A DNA stretch of 64,000 nt. Origin: Paramarasmius palmivorus (Eukaryota > Basidiomycota > Agaricomycetes > Agaricales > Marasmiaceae). Positions 22,355 to 32,680 of this stretch are shown here, in pieces. Under the pieces are notes generated by a model. It ran no database searches, was not told where the DNA came from, and worked only from the letters and a program-made list of their open reading frames with translations. Made by a program: the position numbers and the translations under genes. Position 1 is the first letter of the stretch. The number at the start of each line of letters is the position of its first letter. The stretch spans positions 1 to 64,000 of the forward strand of contig JAYKXP010000158.1 of assembly GCA_037176845.1 (NCBI GenBank). Direction: 5' to 3'.

Positions 22355-22790
22355 TGTGATATATCTTATCTGTGCCATATCATTATCATATCATCTCTAG
22401 ATTAGATTATCTATGGACTCATTCTAGATTATTCCAGAAGGTTCTATGGCTAGAACATCCTAGAATGTTCTAGCAACTCTGACTCATTAGATATTACGCT
22501 TTACTCATTAGATATTACGCTTATGACTCGTATTACTCAGAATATGCTAGGCATTACTCAGATTCTACTTGGCATTACTCAGAATACGCTTGGCTATTGT
22601 ACGCTTTAGGAAAGTCATCACCTGATGCTAAGCCTTTTGGCAGGGTGTAGCATAACATACATAAATAGTTTCCACATGTATATAAGGAGGCTAGTCTGAG
22701 TCCTAAGAACTCAGACTCAATAACATCTGTGCTTCTATAGCAACATCTCTTTTCTAAACACCTACTATTCTCCAACACCTGCAACATTTA
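22355..22790 (+). repeat. Putative 5' LTR of element B
   Basis: A noncoding block beginning TGTGATATATC directly follows gag A. It contains direct repeats (CTCATTAGATATTACGCTT twice; GGCATTACTCAGA three times, 22485-22590) and a TATA box (TATATAAGG, about 22679). A perfect 8-bp stem GTCTGAGT/ACTCAGAC follows just downstream, and the block ends near TTCTCCAACA. The matching 3' LTR is not in the window, so boundaries are approximate. Confidence 0.45.
22691..22716 (+). promoter_or_regulatory. Hairpin at predicted transcript start of LTR B
   Basis: GTCTGAGT, then CCTAAGA, then ACTCAGAC gives a perfect 8-bp stem and 7-nt loop roughly 15 bp after the TATA box. It could form at the start of the R region. 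Confidence 0.5.
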
Positions 22791-23349
22791 ACTAGGTGAG
22801 TATTAGATTTGTGATAGTTTATTGAGTCTTGCTTCTTTGCCTGCTGTTGTCGTCAGAGACAGCAGGTTGGCCTTTTGTTTTGCAGGTCTGGTCTTTGTTG
22901 TCATTAGGCTCTGGGGGCTTTACTATTCTCTTTGGGTTCTGGGGGCTCTGACTCTGTTGCCGCAAGGAACAGTTGTCTTTTACTTGGGAAGCACCTACAA
23001 AACTCAATGGATTTATTCTGTTGAGAGGGTGGCTCATTGAGTGGCCACATGCTGACCTTGTTGCTGGACCCTAGGCGTAAGGGGTGCTCACTGCTTCATG
23101 CAACCAGAACTGTGTCCATCATGTATTTGTTTTTAACAATGACGATGGCCAGTAATGGGGTGAGGAGGATAGTGTGTAACACACATCCAAAAACCATTTG
23201 CTGCGTGGAAGGGACCACGTTGAGAATTCCCCCCATCCTTCGACTTCAAGATCAAGACTTTGCGACACAACTGGTCGCTTTTCCCCTTTTCCCATTCTTG
23301 TACCTTGTCTGCTGGAATAGAGACATTGTACTTATGCCACCTGCCTAGT
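22791..23349 (+). other. Leader between LTR B and ORF1
   Basis: No gene is supported. There is a possible splice donor (AACTAG/gtgagtatt, about 22795), a perfect stem CCTGCTGT/ACAGCAGG (about 22839-22866) and repeated CTCTGGGGGCT units. A spliced leader is possible. Confidence 0.3.
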
Positions 23350-24081
23350 ATGCCAAAAGTCACCAAGTCCAAGTCCAGCAAACGCTATATCGTTGCCACT
23401 TATGAACCTACCGGTCATTGGGAACGGATTTACCGTGATCCAGAGATTCGGAAGCGTTTTGCCAATGTTGGAAAACCTCGGAAGACTATCCTACCACCTC
23501 CTATCGACCCTCCTGTCAACCGTCGACACCTCATTGAACGTATGGGATTGGAACTCCAAGCCCTAGAGCATGTCGATGAACTCGCCCTTCTTGCTCGTCT
23601 CACCAAACAGCTCTCCCTTGCTGAACGCATCTCACCTCCTTCTACCACTGAAGAGGACGTCAAAACAGAGTCCTCCTACTACCCATATACCCCTGGACCA
23701 CCACCACCACCTTCTCTTCACTTTCGGAAAACCAAGATCCTCAACCGCATCAAGGAGTATCGTCATATGCTCCAGCCGGTAAAGGTACGGCTTGACCCGC
23801 TCTTCACAAAGCTCAACCAAGTGGAGGAAGAGGAACATCTGGGACATGCCGTCAGGGTGCCCAGAGAGGTTCGGGATGTTCTTTGGAGTTGGTGGAATGA
23901 TTTTGAAGATTTGTATGAGGCATTGGAAGATAAAGGTCACAAACTCACTAACAAACAGTGGAGGAACCTTAAAGGAGCACTAAAGAAGATTGGAGGAGTG
24001 TCTTTAGAAGGACTTAGCCATAGATTAGAAGACATTTGTAAAGAACTTGCGGGTTTGAACATTACATTCCCCAAAGTCTAA
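23350..24081 (+). CDS. ORF1 of element B, unknown protein before gag
   Basis: An intact 243-codon frame from ATG at 23350. The start fits because the codons upstream are unlike the rest and have no better ATG. The N-terminus is basic (MPKVTKSKSSKRY), followed by a Pro-rich linker with a PPPPP run (about residue 117). The C-terminal half is helical and charged, rich in Trp and Glu (VLWSWWNDFEDLYEALED). I recognise no catalytic motif or zinc finger. It lies about 100 bp before gag B and between that gag and an LTR, which suggests a retrotransposon-encoded accessory or gag-like protein. A host gene caught between repeats is the alternative. Confidence 0.55.
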   Translation: MPKVTKSKSSKRYIVATYEPTGHWERIYRDPEIRKRFANVGKPRKTILPPPIDPPVNRRHLIERMGLELQALEHVDELALLARLTKQLSLAERISPPSTTEEDVKTESSYYPYTPGPPPPPSLHFRKTKILNRIKEYRHMLQPVKVRLDPLFTKLNQVEEEEHLGHAVRVPREVRDVLWSWWNDFEDLYEALEDKGHKLTNKQWRNLKGALKKIGGVSLEGLSHRLEDICKELAGLNITFPKV

Positions 24082-24178
24082 ATACAATTCAATCTTGGGC
24101 TTAATACTGGCAGAGTGATTTAATTCACCTCATGGATCAAGACTGCTGTTCAACCTAGCTAATATGTTTTGACTAGAA

Positions 24179-25149
24179 ATGGCAAACATTGTCTATGAAC
24201 CATTTGAAGCTGACACTACATTGGCCGATATTCAGAACTGGGAGGAAATAATTAACACTGGAGTAGACTGGAATGCCACCCAATTTCCTGTAGAAAGTCG
24301 CAATCAACTGGGTCGTGTATTTAGAAATGCACATACCACTACTCTAGCAACGTCCAAAAACTATATAGATGGACAAATTCAACGACTCTCTCAGTTCCTT
24401 GATGGAAGCTTCAGCACAGTATATGATGAGGTCAATGCACTAAGGGTCCAGGTCAAGACATTATCTGACCTGGTTGGCATGCAGAGTGAGCTTCTTAGAA
24501 ATTATAAAGCCCAACTCGACCAGCTCCCGGCGGAAGCGGGATCAGGATATAAAGCCTCTAAAGTGCCTGACCCACCATTCTTCTCAGGGTCTGACGATAA
24601 GACAGCCTTAGAAGACTGGCTGAACCAAATCACCCTTTACTGTTCAGCTACAGGAACGATTACCGACAAGCAGATGATCATTGTTGCCCTTACCTGGCTC
24701 AAACATCCTGCTATCAAGTATATGAGAAAATACTATGTTCTCAATGCTCAGAAAAAGGACTTAGGACATTGGGAAGAGTTTGTCAATGAACTCAACAAGA
24801 TCTATGGCAAGCGTGATGATAAAGAAGGCGCTAAAGCTGAGATCACCCAATTATGGTCTAATAAAACTCTGGCAAGCAAGGACTTCATCAAGTTCTCAGA
24901 ACAATATCGTACTTTGGCACGACTTGTCAATTATGAGGATAAAATCCATATTGACAAACTGTGTGAAGTCATTCCTTCGGAGTTGAGAAATTCACTCCTT
25001 ATGTATGAGTTGTCTGACACTGCTCCCAAGGACTGGGATGCATACTTGGAATTACTGCTTCGAGCATACAGGACCTTGCATCCAGAAAAGGCAAAGGGTA
25101 CTATATTTGGCAACAGCAATGGCAGTGGCAATAACAACAACAAGAATTC
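24179..25149 (+). pseudogene. Ty3/gypsy gag of element B, cut by palindrome
   Basis: About 324 codons of clean gag from ATG 24179. An N-terminal helical part comes first, then KVPDPPFFSGSDDKTALEDW and LNQITLYC, the start of the Retrotrans_gag domain. A QLWSNKTLASKDFIKFSEQYR segment and LLLRAYRTLHPEKAKG follow, then a Gly/Asn-rich linker. A zinc knuckle is expected next, but the frame runs into the foldback element at 25150 and everything beyond is translated repeat. Gag assembles the virus-like particle. Confidence 0.75.
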
Positions 25150-27575
25150 CACCAGATGTAGCCATACTTCAACAATAGTGCTTGACAGTTATCAGAACGA
25201 CTTTTGCAAATGTAGCGGACAAGTAATCAAGGCAGATAAGAGGTACTGTCCGCTTTGGGTGCTTCTAAATTGGGAAGGATCATTCCCACACCTTCTGGAA
25301 AGGAAACAGGCCGCTTTTTTGAGATCTGGAGATATTCCCACACTGCTTTTGGCATCTCAAAATGGAAGGTGCTCTTTCCATGATGTAACAGTGCGCTTTT
25401 TGGGCGCTTTTTTTGCGGAAAAATTATTCCCACACCTCCTGACATCATCTGGGTGCCTCCCTACTCCGCTTTTGGCTTCCCAAAATGGAAGGTGGCCTTA
25501 CCTCATCATTTTCCACCTGGAATCAATGCACTGGGGGGCTATTGGGGCATGCTGGGGGGCTATAAAAATCGCATTTTTGAGGGAATATGTTCCAATATGT
25601 TCTAAAAGCATGCCCCTGCAATTGGGGGGCAGGAGAATGCAAAAAAAGCGGTCCAAATATGGTAATTCAGGAAAATGGCCTGTTGGATCTTGGGCTACAG
25701 GGCAGATATTGACATGGGGTAAGTTGGAGGACCTAGATACATTAAATACAAGCCTGGAGACACCCAATAGTACATAGATTAGTGGGATAATGGTGCTTAA
25801 ATATCAAAAATACTGAAAATCTCCGAAATTAGGGGAATAAAATTACAGGATGGGATGTAGTGTAGCTAGAGCTTAGATATTGTGGATGAGGGATGATATA
25901 TATGTCCCCTTGCTTTATTTACAATCCTGGAGAGCTGCCTATTTTTCCAGATTTATTGCAGCTAAATTCGCTTTTTTTGGACATTGGTAATACTACACCA
26001 CAGGGAATGATTGGGATGGGCTAATTCCTGTTCATAACCCACTTTAGTATGTATAGACAACAACTACATAGCTGCCCAAGCACTCCTGTATGTGCAACAC
26101 CTTGTTCAATCCAATGTATTGTACAGTTATGTAACACAGGCAGTAGTAGATGAATAGCACCTCAGGGAAGCATCCCAGCACCATGGGGAGTTCAGAATCG
26201 AGTTCAGGCACCCAAAATACACTTTCCTACTATGAAAGCACATTTTTTGAATACATCTGTATGTTGCTACATCAAAAATACATCAAAAATCGCATTTTTA
26301 GGGGTTTTTGTGTACTGGAGCATGGGGATTACTCCTAAAATCACCAAAAGTGAATGAGAGACTGTTCACTATGCATAGAACAGGAATATCAATTGCCTCC
26401 ATGAATCCCATGACAGGAATCCATATGCCAGATGCATCAATTCCTGCACAATTACAGAAAACATGTACTATGGATGTAGTATTGCAGGGGTTGATCTGGG
26501 GACTTGGGGAACCTCAAAATCGAATTCAGGATGAAAAATCATGGTGCTGGGATGCTTCCCTGAGGTGCTATTCATCTACTACTGCCTGTGTTACATAACT
26601 GTACAATACATTGGATTGAACAAGGTGTTGCACATACAGGAGTGCTTGGGCAGCTATGTAGTTGTTGTCTATACATACTAAAGTGGGTTATGAACAGGAA
26701 TTAGCCCATCCCAATCATTCCCTGTGGTGTAGTATTACCAATGTCCAAAAAAAGCGAATTTAGCTGCAATAAATCTGGAAAAATAGGCAGCTCTCCAGGA
26801 TTGTAAATAAAGCAAGGGGACATATATATCATCCCTCATCCACAATATCTAAGCTCTAGCTACACTACATCCCATCCTGTAATTTTATTCCCCTAATTTC
26901 GGAGATTTTCAGTATTTTTGATATTTAAGCACCATTATCCCACTAATCTATGTACTATTGGGTGTCTCCAGGCTTGTATTTAATGTATCTAGGTCCTCCA
27001 ACTTACCCCATGTCAATATCTGCCCTGTAGCCCAAGATCCAACAGGCCATTTTCCTGAATTACCATATTTGGACCGCTTTTTTTGCATTCTCCTGCCCCC
27101 CAATTGCAGGGGCATGCTTTTAGAACATATTGGAACATATTCCCTCAAAAATGCGATTTTTATAGCCCCCCAGCATGCCCCAATAGCCCCCCAGTGCATT
27201 GATTCCAGGTGGAAAATGATGAGGTAAGGCCACCTTCCATTTTGGGAAGCCAAAAGCGGAGTAGGGAGGCACCCAGATGATGTCAGGAGGTGTGGGAATA
27301 ATTTTTCCGCAAAAAAAGCGCCCAAAAAGCGCACTGTTACATCATGGAAAGAGCACCTTCCATTTTGAGATGCCAAAAGCAGTGTGGGAATATCTCCAGA
27401 TCTCAAAAAAGCGGCCTGTTTCCTTTCCAGAAGGTGTGGGAATGATCCTTCCCAATTTAGAAGCACCCAAAGCGGACAGTACCTCTTATCTGCCTTGATT
27501 ACTTGTCCGCTACATTTGCAAAAGTCGTTCTGATAACTGTCAAGCACTATTGTTGAAGTATGGCTACATCTGGTG
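25150..27575. mobile_element. Foldback element 1: perfect 1036-bp inverted repeats
   Basis: Positions x and 52725-x are complementary from 25150/27575 inward to 26185/26540. There is no indel, and no mismatch was seen wherever I compared the arms. This leaves a 354-bp loop. The arms are noncoding and contain many GCGCTTTTT / AAAAAGCG and TCGCATTTTT motifs. The same family occurs at 36375-39354. It separates two different retrotransposon gags. Confidence 0.85.
26186..26539. repeat. Single-copy loop of foldback element 1
   Basis: This 354-bp stretch matches the inner part of one arm of foldback element 2 (about 37418-37772) but has no inverted partner here. Element 1 therefore looks like a derivative that lost the inner part of its right arm. 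Confidence 0.7.
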
Positions 27576-29019
27576 CTCCAACACTCTTCTTCAATCACCA
27601 AGCACACCACCAGCTAATCAGGGAGCCCATACATTGGCTCCTGAGACTACTGGAAGTGCCAGTTATGAAACTGATGTTGAGAGGTCAGTTACTGACCCCG
27701 ACGTTACCCGAACTACAGCAGCACCACCTGGTGATCCAGACGGGTCAGATCCTTCTTTAGACAATGAGCCAAACCGCCCAAAGGATCCTCCCCCGGTAAT
27801 TCCATCCAGAAGGAAAAAGGAGAGGAAGTTAAGACCAGCTGTTGATGAGTCTTCTTCTACAGACAAGAAAGAACGTCAAGAAGAATGACGACAAACACAG
27901 TTGGAGAAGGAAATCAATGCCAAAATAGCCGCTGAGTCCAAAATTGACATTCGCAAACCGGAACTGTTCTCAGGAGACTCCAGAGATCAATGGAGACCAT
28001 TCATTTCAACCATTTACAACATCATCTACGTCAAACCATACACATACGCCGATTCTGATCGTAGGATTGCTATGACCAGTTCTTACTTCACGGGAAAAGC
28101 CCTAGCAGCTTATTGGGTATTAGTAGAACGCAAGGTCAAGGGCGATTAGTTCCTGAACTGGAAGACTGGAATACGTTCCTCGAAACATTTGCAAAAATGT
28201 TTGGCCACGAGAATAAATCCCTTATGGCTCAGGTTAAGATCAGTAACACCAAACAAAAGGAGAAGGAATCCTTTTCAGACTTCTACCTTTGTTTTGCTGA
28301 AGCTGCAGTGGACACCAGCTATGACGCCGTCACTCTACACCATCTCCTCCTCACACACATCAACGAACACTTCAGAGGAAGACTCATGTTGGCAAGCCAG
28401 TTACCTGAAACATACGAGGGACTGGTCGCAATGCTTAGGAGTATGGATGCAACCGAACAAACCTTTCTGCAGTCTGGAATGTTGTCTCCCTTTCAGTTTT
28501 TTCGGTCCAACCCGAACAGAACGACTCCTCAGACAAGCACGTCGCGTTTTTCAGGATATACGTGTGAGGATTATAACTGCAAAGAGACAACTTCTGCGCC
28601 AGCCAGACGTGCAAATGATACGGTTCAGCAAGTAGAGGAACAGAAGAAGACCACAGTTGTAGGACTACCTTCTCCGGCTAACCAAAAGCCAACCACTCAA
28701 CAAACGACGACTCGTCAGACCACATTTAGGGTGGCAGGAGTGTCTCAAGAGGAGATGAACCATAGGCATGCAGCTAAAGCCTGTTATTTGTGGTCATCAG
28801 GGACACTTCATGGCAAACTGTCCAGACAGGGCTGTAACAGCTAGGATGGCTTATGCACAAGACAAAGAGTCAGACGAGCCATACTGGAGCATTGGGATGG
28901 ATGGAACAGTAGATTTCGTTGACCCTGGGGAAATGGATGGCCAAGAAGACAAAGAGGACTCAGTAGAGTCTCAGGGAAACATTGAGATGACTCAGGAGTT
29001 ACCCGGCAAGGAGGCCTGA
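27560..29019 (+). pseudogene. Chromovirus gag with zinc knuckle (frameshifted)
   Basis: The first frame has a Pro/Ser/Thr-rich N-terminus, a basic IPSRRKKERK run, and then the capsid start DIRKPELFSGDSRDQWRPF. It stops at 28149, and the next frame continues with LEDWNTFLETFAKMFGHEN and FSDFYLCFAEAA. The zinc knuckle is C-Y-L-C-G-H-Q-G-H-F-M-A-N-C only if a 2-nt gap near 28789 is allowed. After it, the tail MAYAQDKESDEPYW to 29019 is in a third frame. A possible start is the ATG at 27560, which falls 15 bp inside the foldback arm. Confidence 0.75.
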
Positions 29020-30110
29020 AATCGCAGACACTGATGCACTTCGGCTAACCTCGTTGTGAGGGTACCAGAACGAAATCACTGAAAAACAGTCATTTTGACA
29101 CTAATTGTTGTGTTCGGAATCGCACTAGTACATCATACTAAGTACGATATGGACTTAGTATCACTACTAGGAACCTAGTAGTGTGCATATGACGAGGAAT
29201 AAGATAGGCATGCACTGCGTAGTGAATACTAGCTGCGCGCACATAGACGTTGATGTCGTCGTTAGCCCTATATGATTGCGCTAGGATACGCGTTGAAACC
29301 TGTAGACCGTATCTATACTCTATTACCAGGCTGGAACCTTACGAGGACATGCTACTGTACATGGTAGACTTCCTAGTAGGTCATATGGCCACACTATACT
29401 CGCGCTATGGGACATATGAGATGGGATAGTGAACGAGGACCAACTACCACAGCGTAGAAGGACCCTAGGGGACGAATCAGAGCTATATACCAAATACGGC
29501 AGAAGCTGGAGGTGCGAGTCACCTTCGAGAGCAGAGTTACCTGGATTAGAAATGTCCGAGTAACCAGGTCATCGATACGAGGACCATATGGGGGCTTAAC
29601 AGCTTTCCCATATCGATCGGAATATCCCTCGAGCTTCGAGTTGGGATTCCTACTGCTAGTACAGACACTAGTGCGGGACATATAGTCCTATAACAAGGAA
29701 GCAGATAGGATTCTGTGCCAGGACTGTCCTAGGACATAGAAAAATATAATATAGAACTACAAAGGCATAGAGCCTACCTTCCTCGGATACGAATCCGAAG
29801 TGTTTCGGTTGAGATCGGACTCCTAGCAAGTTCCAAGCAGAATAACTATGTCCTAGCACCAATATCCGAAACGCACCATGCGGGACAGCGCCTCCGCGCG
29901 CCACTTCCTAGCAACCAAAAAGTAATATGACTCGCAGTCCTGCAAAATAATGTCGAATTCCGACCAATATATATCCAAACCTTCCTTTTCTGGTAGATAC
30001 TTACTTCATATGGACAGAATCCTCTCCTCGTTCTCATTTTCTTGCATAGTTACTATTACTTTATTGTGTCCACTTTCACTTATATGTAAAATATGTACGC
30101 TTGCGGGTAT

Positions 30111-30119
30111 ATAAGCAGC
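30111..30119 (+). promoter_or_regulatory. TATA box of the solo long LTR
   Basis: TATATAAGC lies about 250 bp before the hairpin array and 1.05 kb into the LTR, matching the arrangement in the long LTR at 18859-21084. Confidence 0.5.
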
Positions 30120-30367
30120 AGGGTTTCCCCTAGGAAGCTCTCAAGCAATTACCCCGCTATATACATAGCACTAGTGCACCAATAGCAGAGTTCTTGTCTT
30201 CTATTGTTGACCATAGAGGCAACATGTGCTTAGAAAATAACTTAGAAAATAAAACCTTGAAAAGCCCTTCTCTATATTGAACTAGAGTTGTGAAATTAGA
30301 ACTTTGAGATACCCATAGGACAGAGCTAGTTCATCTAGACTCTTTGGATAGGATTGATTGTTTCAGG

Positions 30368-30453
30368 ACTAGTGTGGAGCCCCACTAGATCCCTTTTCAC
30401 TTGGTGTGGAGCCCCACCAGTGATCGTTAAAGCTTAGTGTGGAGCTCCACTAG
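30368..30453 (+). repeat. Tandem hairpin array with compensatory stems (solo LTR)
   Basis: Three 20-bp near-palindromes with 32-33-bp spacing: CTAGTGTGGAGCCCCACTAG, TGGTGTGGAGCCCCACCA and TTAGTGTGGAGCTCCACTAG. AGTG/CACT in the first and third becomes GGTG/CACC in the second, so the stem is kept by paired changes. All lie downstream of the TATA box. Confidence 0.7.
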
Positions 30454-30822
30454 CTTATAGGTGGCCTGGTTGTTGTGCTAGTTCAACTAGTGTAACCAGT
30501 GCCTTTCATAGGAACAATAGGTCTTTACCCTTGTTGGGTTCGATAGGTTATTTTGCGTCATAGGAACGTATAGGAATAGTTATAGATAGGTTTATAGGTT
30601 GGCTCGCGTTGTCTTGATCATATCGAGGCTATATTATCATATTACATTGTTTCATTCATCGCTCGTACACTTTCCTTGTGTCCTAGTGATTTGTAGACGT
30701 TCAACTAGTGTGCTAGTTGATTTCTTGTGTCGATTGTACGGATCCTTTGATAACATCGAACCCCGCTTGCACAACTTGGCATATATATTTCGCTCATTCA
30801 CAAGCATTTTATAAGCCTCACA

Positions 30823-32680
30823 TCGTGGTCTGCGCAGGCTTTAATTATAACCCTTACGCTCTTTTCCTTTGTTTTTGCAGCCCTGATTGACATTCACAAA
30901 CTTCCAGTACCTATTCCACTTCAGTTGTTCGATGGAGAGGAAACGTCTGGGGGTATGATAACCGAATATGTTGTTGGGGATGTCATCTTTGCCGACGGAT
31001 CCTTTTTCTCAGTCTGTTTCTTTCTTACTAAACTCCATCTGGCTGCAAAAGTGGTACTGGGATTTTCCTGGCTAAGGGAAGCAAACCCGAATATCAACTG
31101 GGCAAACCTAACAGTTGATTTCAGGCGACAAGGTACACACCTATTGGCCTCTGGCTTGCACAACTACTCTCTGCTGCCTCTCTACGATTCCATGTCCGTC
31201 CAGGTAGCCATTTCGAATGAGTCTTCATCCTCAACTTTCTCCAGCCTGTCATCAGGATTAGCCGAAGAAAGTCGAATAGAGAAGACTCTTGAGGGGGGGG
31301 GGTATCAATTTTCCAAACTGACGCATTCAACAACGAAACGACTGCTATCATGGACTCATTGTCATGTAACAACAACAATGTTAATGCTATTTCACTTGAT
31401 GAACAAACAAAACCGGGTGAAACACCAGCCGAGGACACCAAGCCAGCGCCTTGGAAGATGCCCCAAATCAGCATGATAGGTGCAGTTCCGTTTCTACAGC
31501 TAATACGTGAAGGGTGTCAAGTATACCAACTTCACTACCGCCCCCAAGAACCAGAAGTGGATAAGACCGAACCACACGAGTCCTCACAATCAGAAGAGCA
31601 TGCTCAGGCAGAGAAACTTCATGCCACACAGGAACCATTGGCTACAAAGGAACACAAGTTAACCGAACAAGAGGTTCTTGATAAGTTCGTACCGAAAGAG
31701 TTCCAAAAATACGCAGCAGTGTTCTCTGCAGGTGAAGCAAAAAGGATGCCTCCCCACAGGGATTATGATATCACCATCGACACAGAGGATCGTCCACTAC
31801 TGCCTATTGGGAAGCTATATGACATGTCTGAAAAGGAACTCAAAGCTCTTAAGGAGTACCTAGACGACATGTTGGGCAAAGGATTTGTTCGCCCATCGAA
31901 TTCGCCAGTAGGAGCACCTGTCCTATTTGCCAAGAAAAAAGACGGTACCCTTCGGCTATGTGTGGACTATAGGAAACTCAATCTGGTTACCCAAAAGAAC
32001 CGCTACCCTCTTTCCTTGATAGGAAACCTCATTGACCAGCTCAGAAAAGCCAAAGTGTTCACCAAGTTGGACCTGAGAGCTGGGTATAATAACGTCCGCA
32101 TTGCAGCGGGTCACGAATGGAAAACGGCTTTTAGAATGCGCTATGGCATGTACGAATACATGGTTATGCCGTTTGGCCTTACAAACGCACCTTCTCGCTT
32201 CCAACGCTTCATGAACGACATTTTCCATGACATGACTGACGTCTTTGTGATCGTCTATTTGGATGATATCCTGATCTACTCCGAGAATGAGGAACAGCAC
32301 AAGGACCACGTTAAGTGAGTATTGCAACGGCTACAGGACAACGATTTGCATGTGAAACCTGAGGAATGCGAGTTTTACACAGACAGTGTAGAGTATCTTG
32401 GTGTCATCGTCTCTCTGAACGGAATTGCAATGGACCCAAAGAAAGTGGAGATTATCAAGTCATGGCCAACTCCGCGCAATGTAAAGGATATACAATCGTT
32501 CCTCGGCTTTGCAAACTTCTACAGGGGGTTCATAGACAACTTCTCAGGCATAGTCAAGCCAATGACAAGACTGCTGGGAAAGAACGTACCTTGGAAATGG
32601 AACGAACAACACGATTCGGTGTTTGCACTACTAAAGGAAGCATTTACCAAGGCCCCCATCCTTCGACATTTTGACCCGGT
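30823..32680 (+). pseudogene. Chromovirus retropepsin and reverse transcriptase
   Basis: The protease part carries ALIDIHKLPVPIPLQLFDGE and the fold-closing VVLGFSWLREANPNINW. The D-S-G triplet normally a little upstream is not seen, so the active site is missing or rearranged. From 31350 RT reads [15 protein letters not shown], the substrate-binding [19 protein letters not shown], a [14 protein letters not shown] block, [13 protein letters not shown] and the intact catalytic [11 protein letters not shown] box (about 32250-32282). A TGA at 32316-32318 replaces the Trp normally found after HV(K/R). RT then continues to APILRHFDP at about 32676, where the tRNA-derived insertion starts. A further frame change lies near 31350. 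Confidence 0.8.

Larger units (their letters stand above)
29055..30822 (+). repeat. Solo long LTR inserted in chromovirus protease
   Basis: It starts TGTGAGG and ends CCTCACA (7-bp inverted ends), and TCGT flanks both sides (29051-29054 and 30823-30826). Removing it with one TCGT joins a frame that runs from the gag-pol junction into the protease. It has no coding sequence, a TATA box at about 30111 and three tandem hairpins (30369-30453). It shares this architecture and its CTAG richness with the long LTR at 18859-21084, so both probably come from one element group. Confidence 0.75.

Noticed and set aside
25150..27575. Continuation of gag B into a 532-codon protein and its mirror 220-codon frame
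   Set aside because: Beyond 25149 the frame only translates the palindromic arm, and the same peptide is encoded on the opposite strand of the other arm.
29394..30037. Minus-strand frames inside the solo LTR
   Set aside because: They have no family resemblance and lie in a segment whose ends and target duplication define it as a noncoding LTR.
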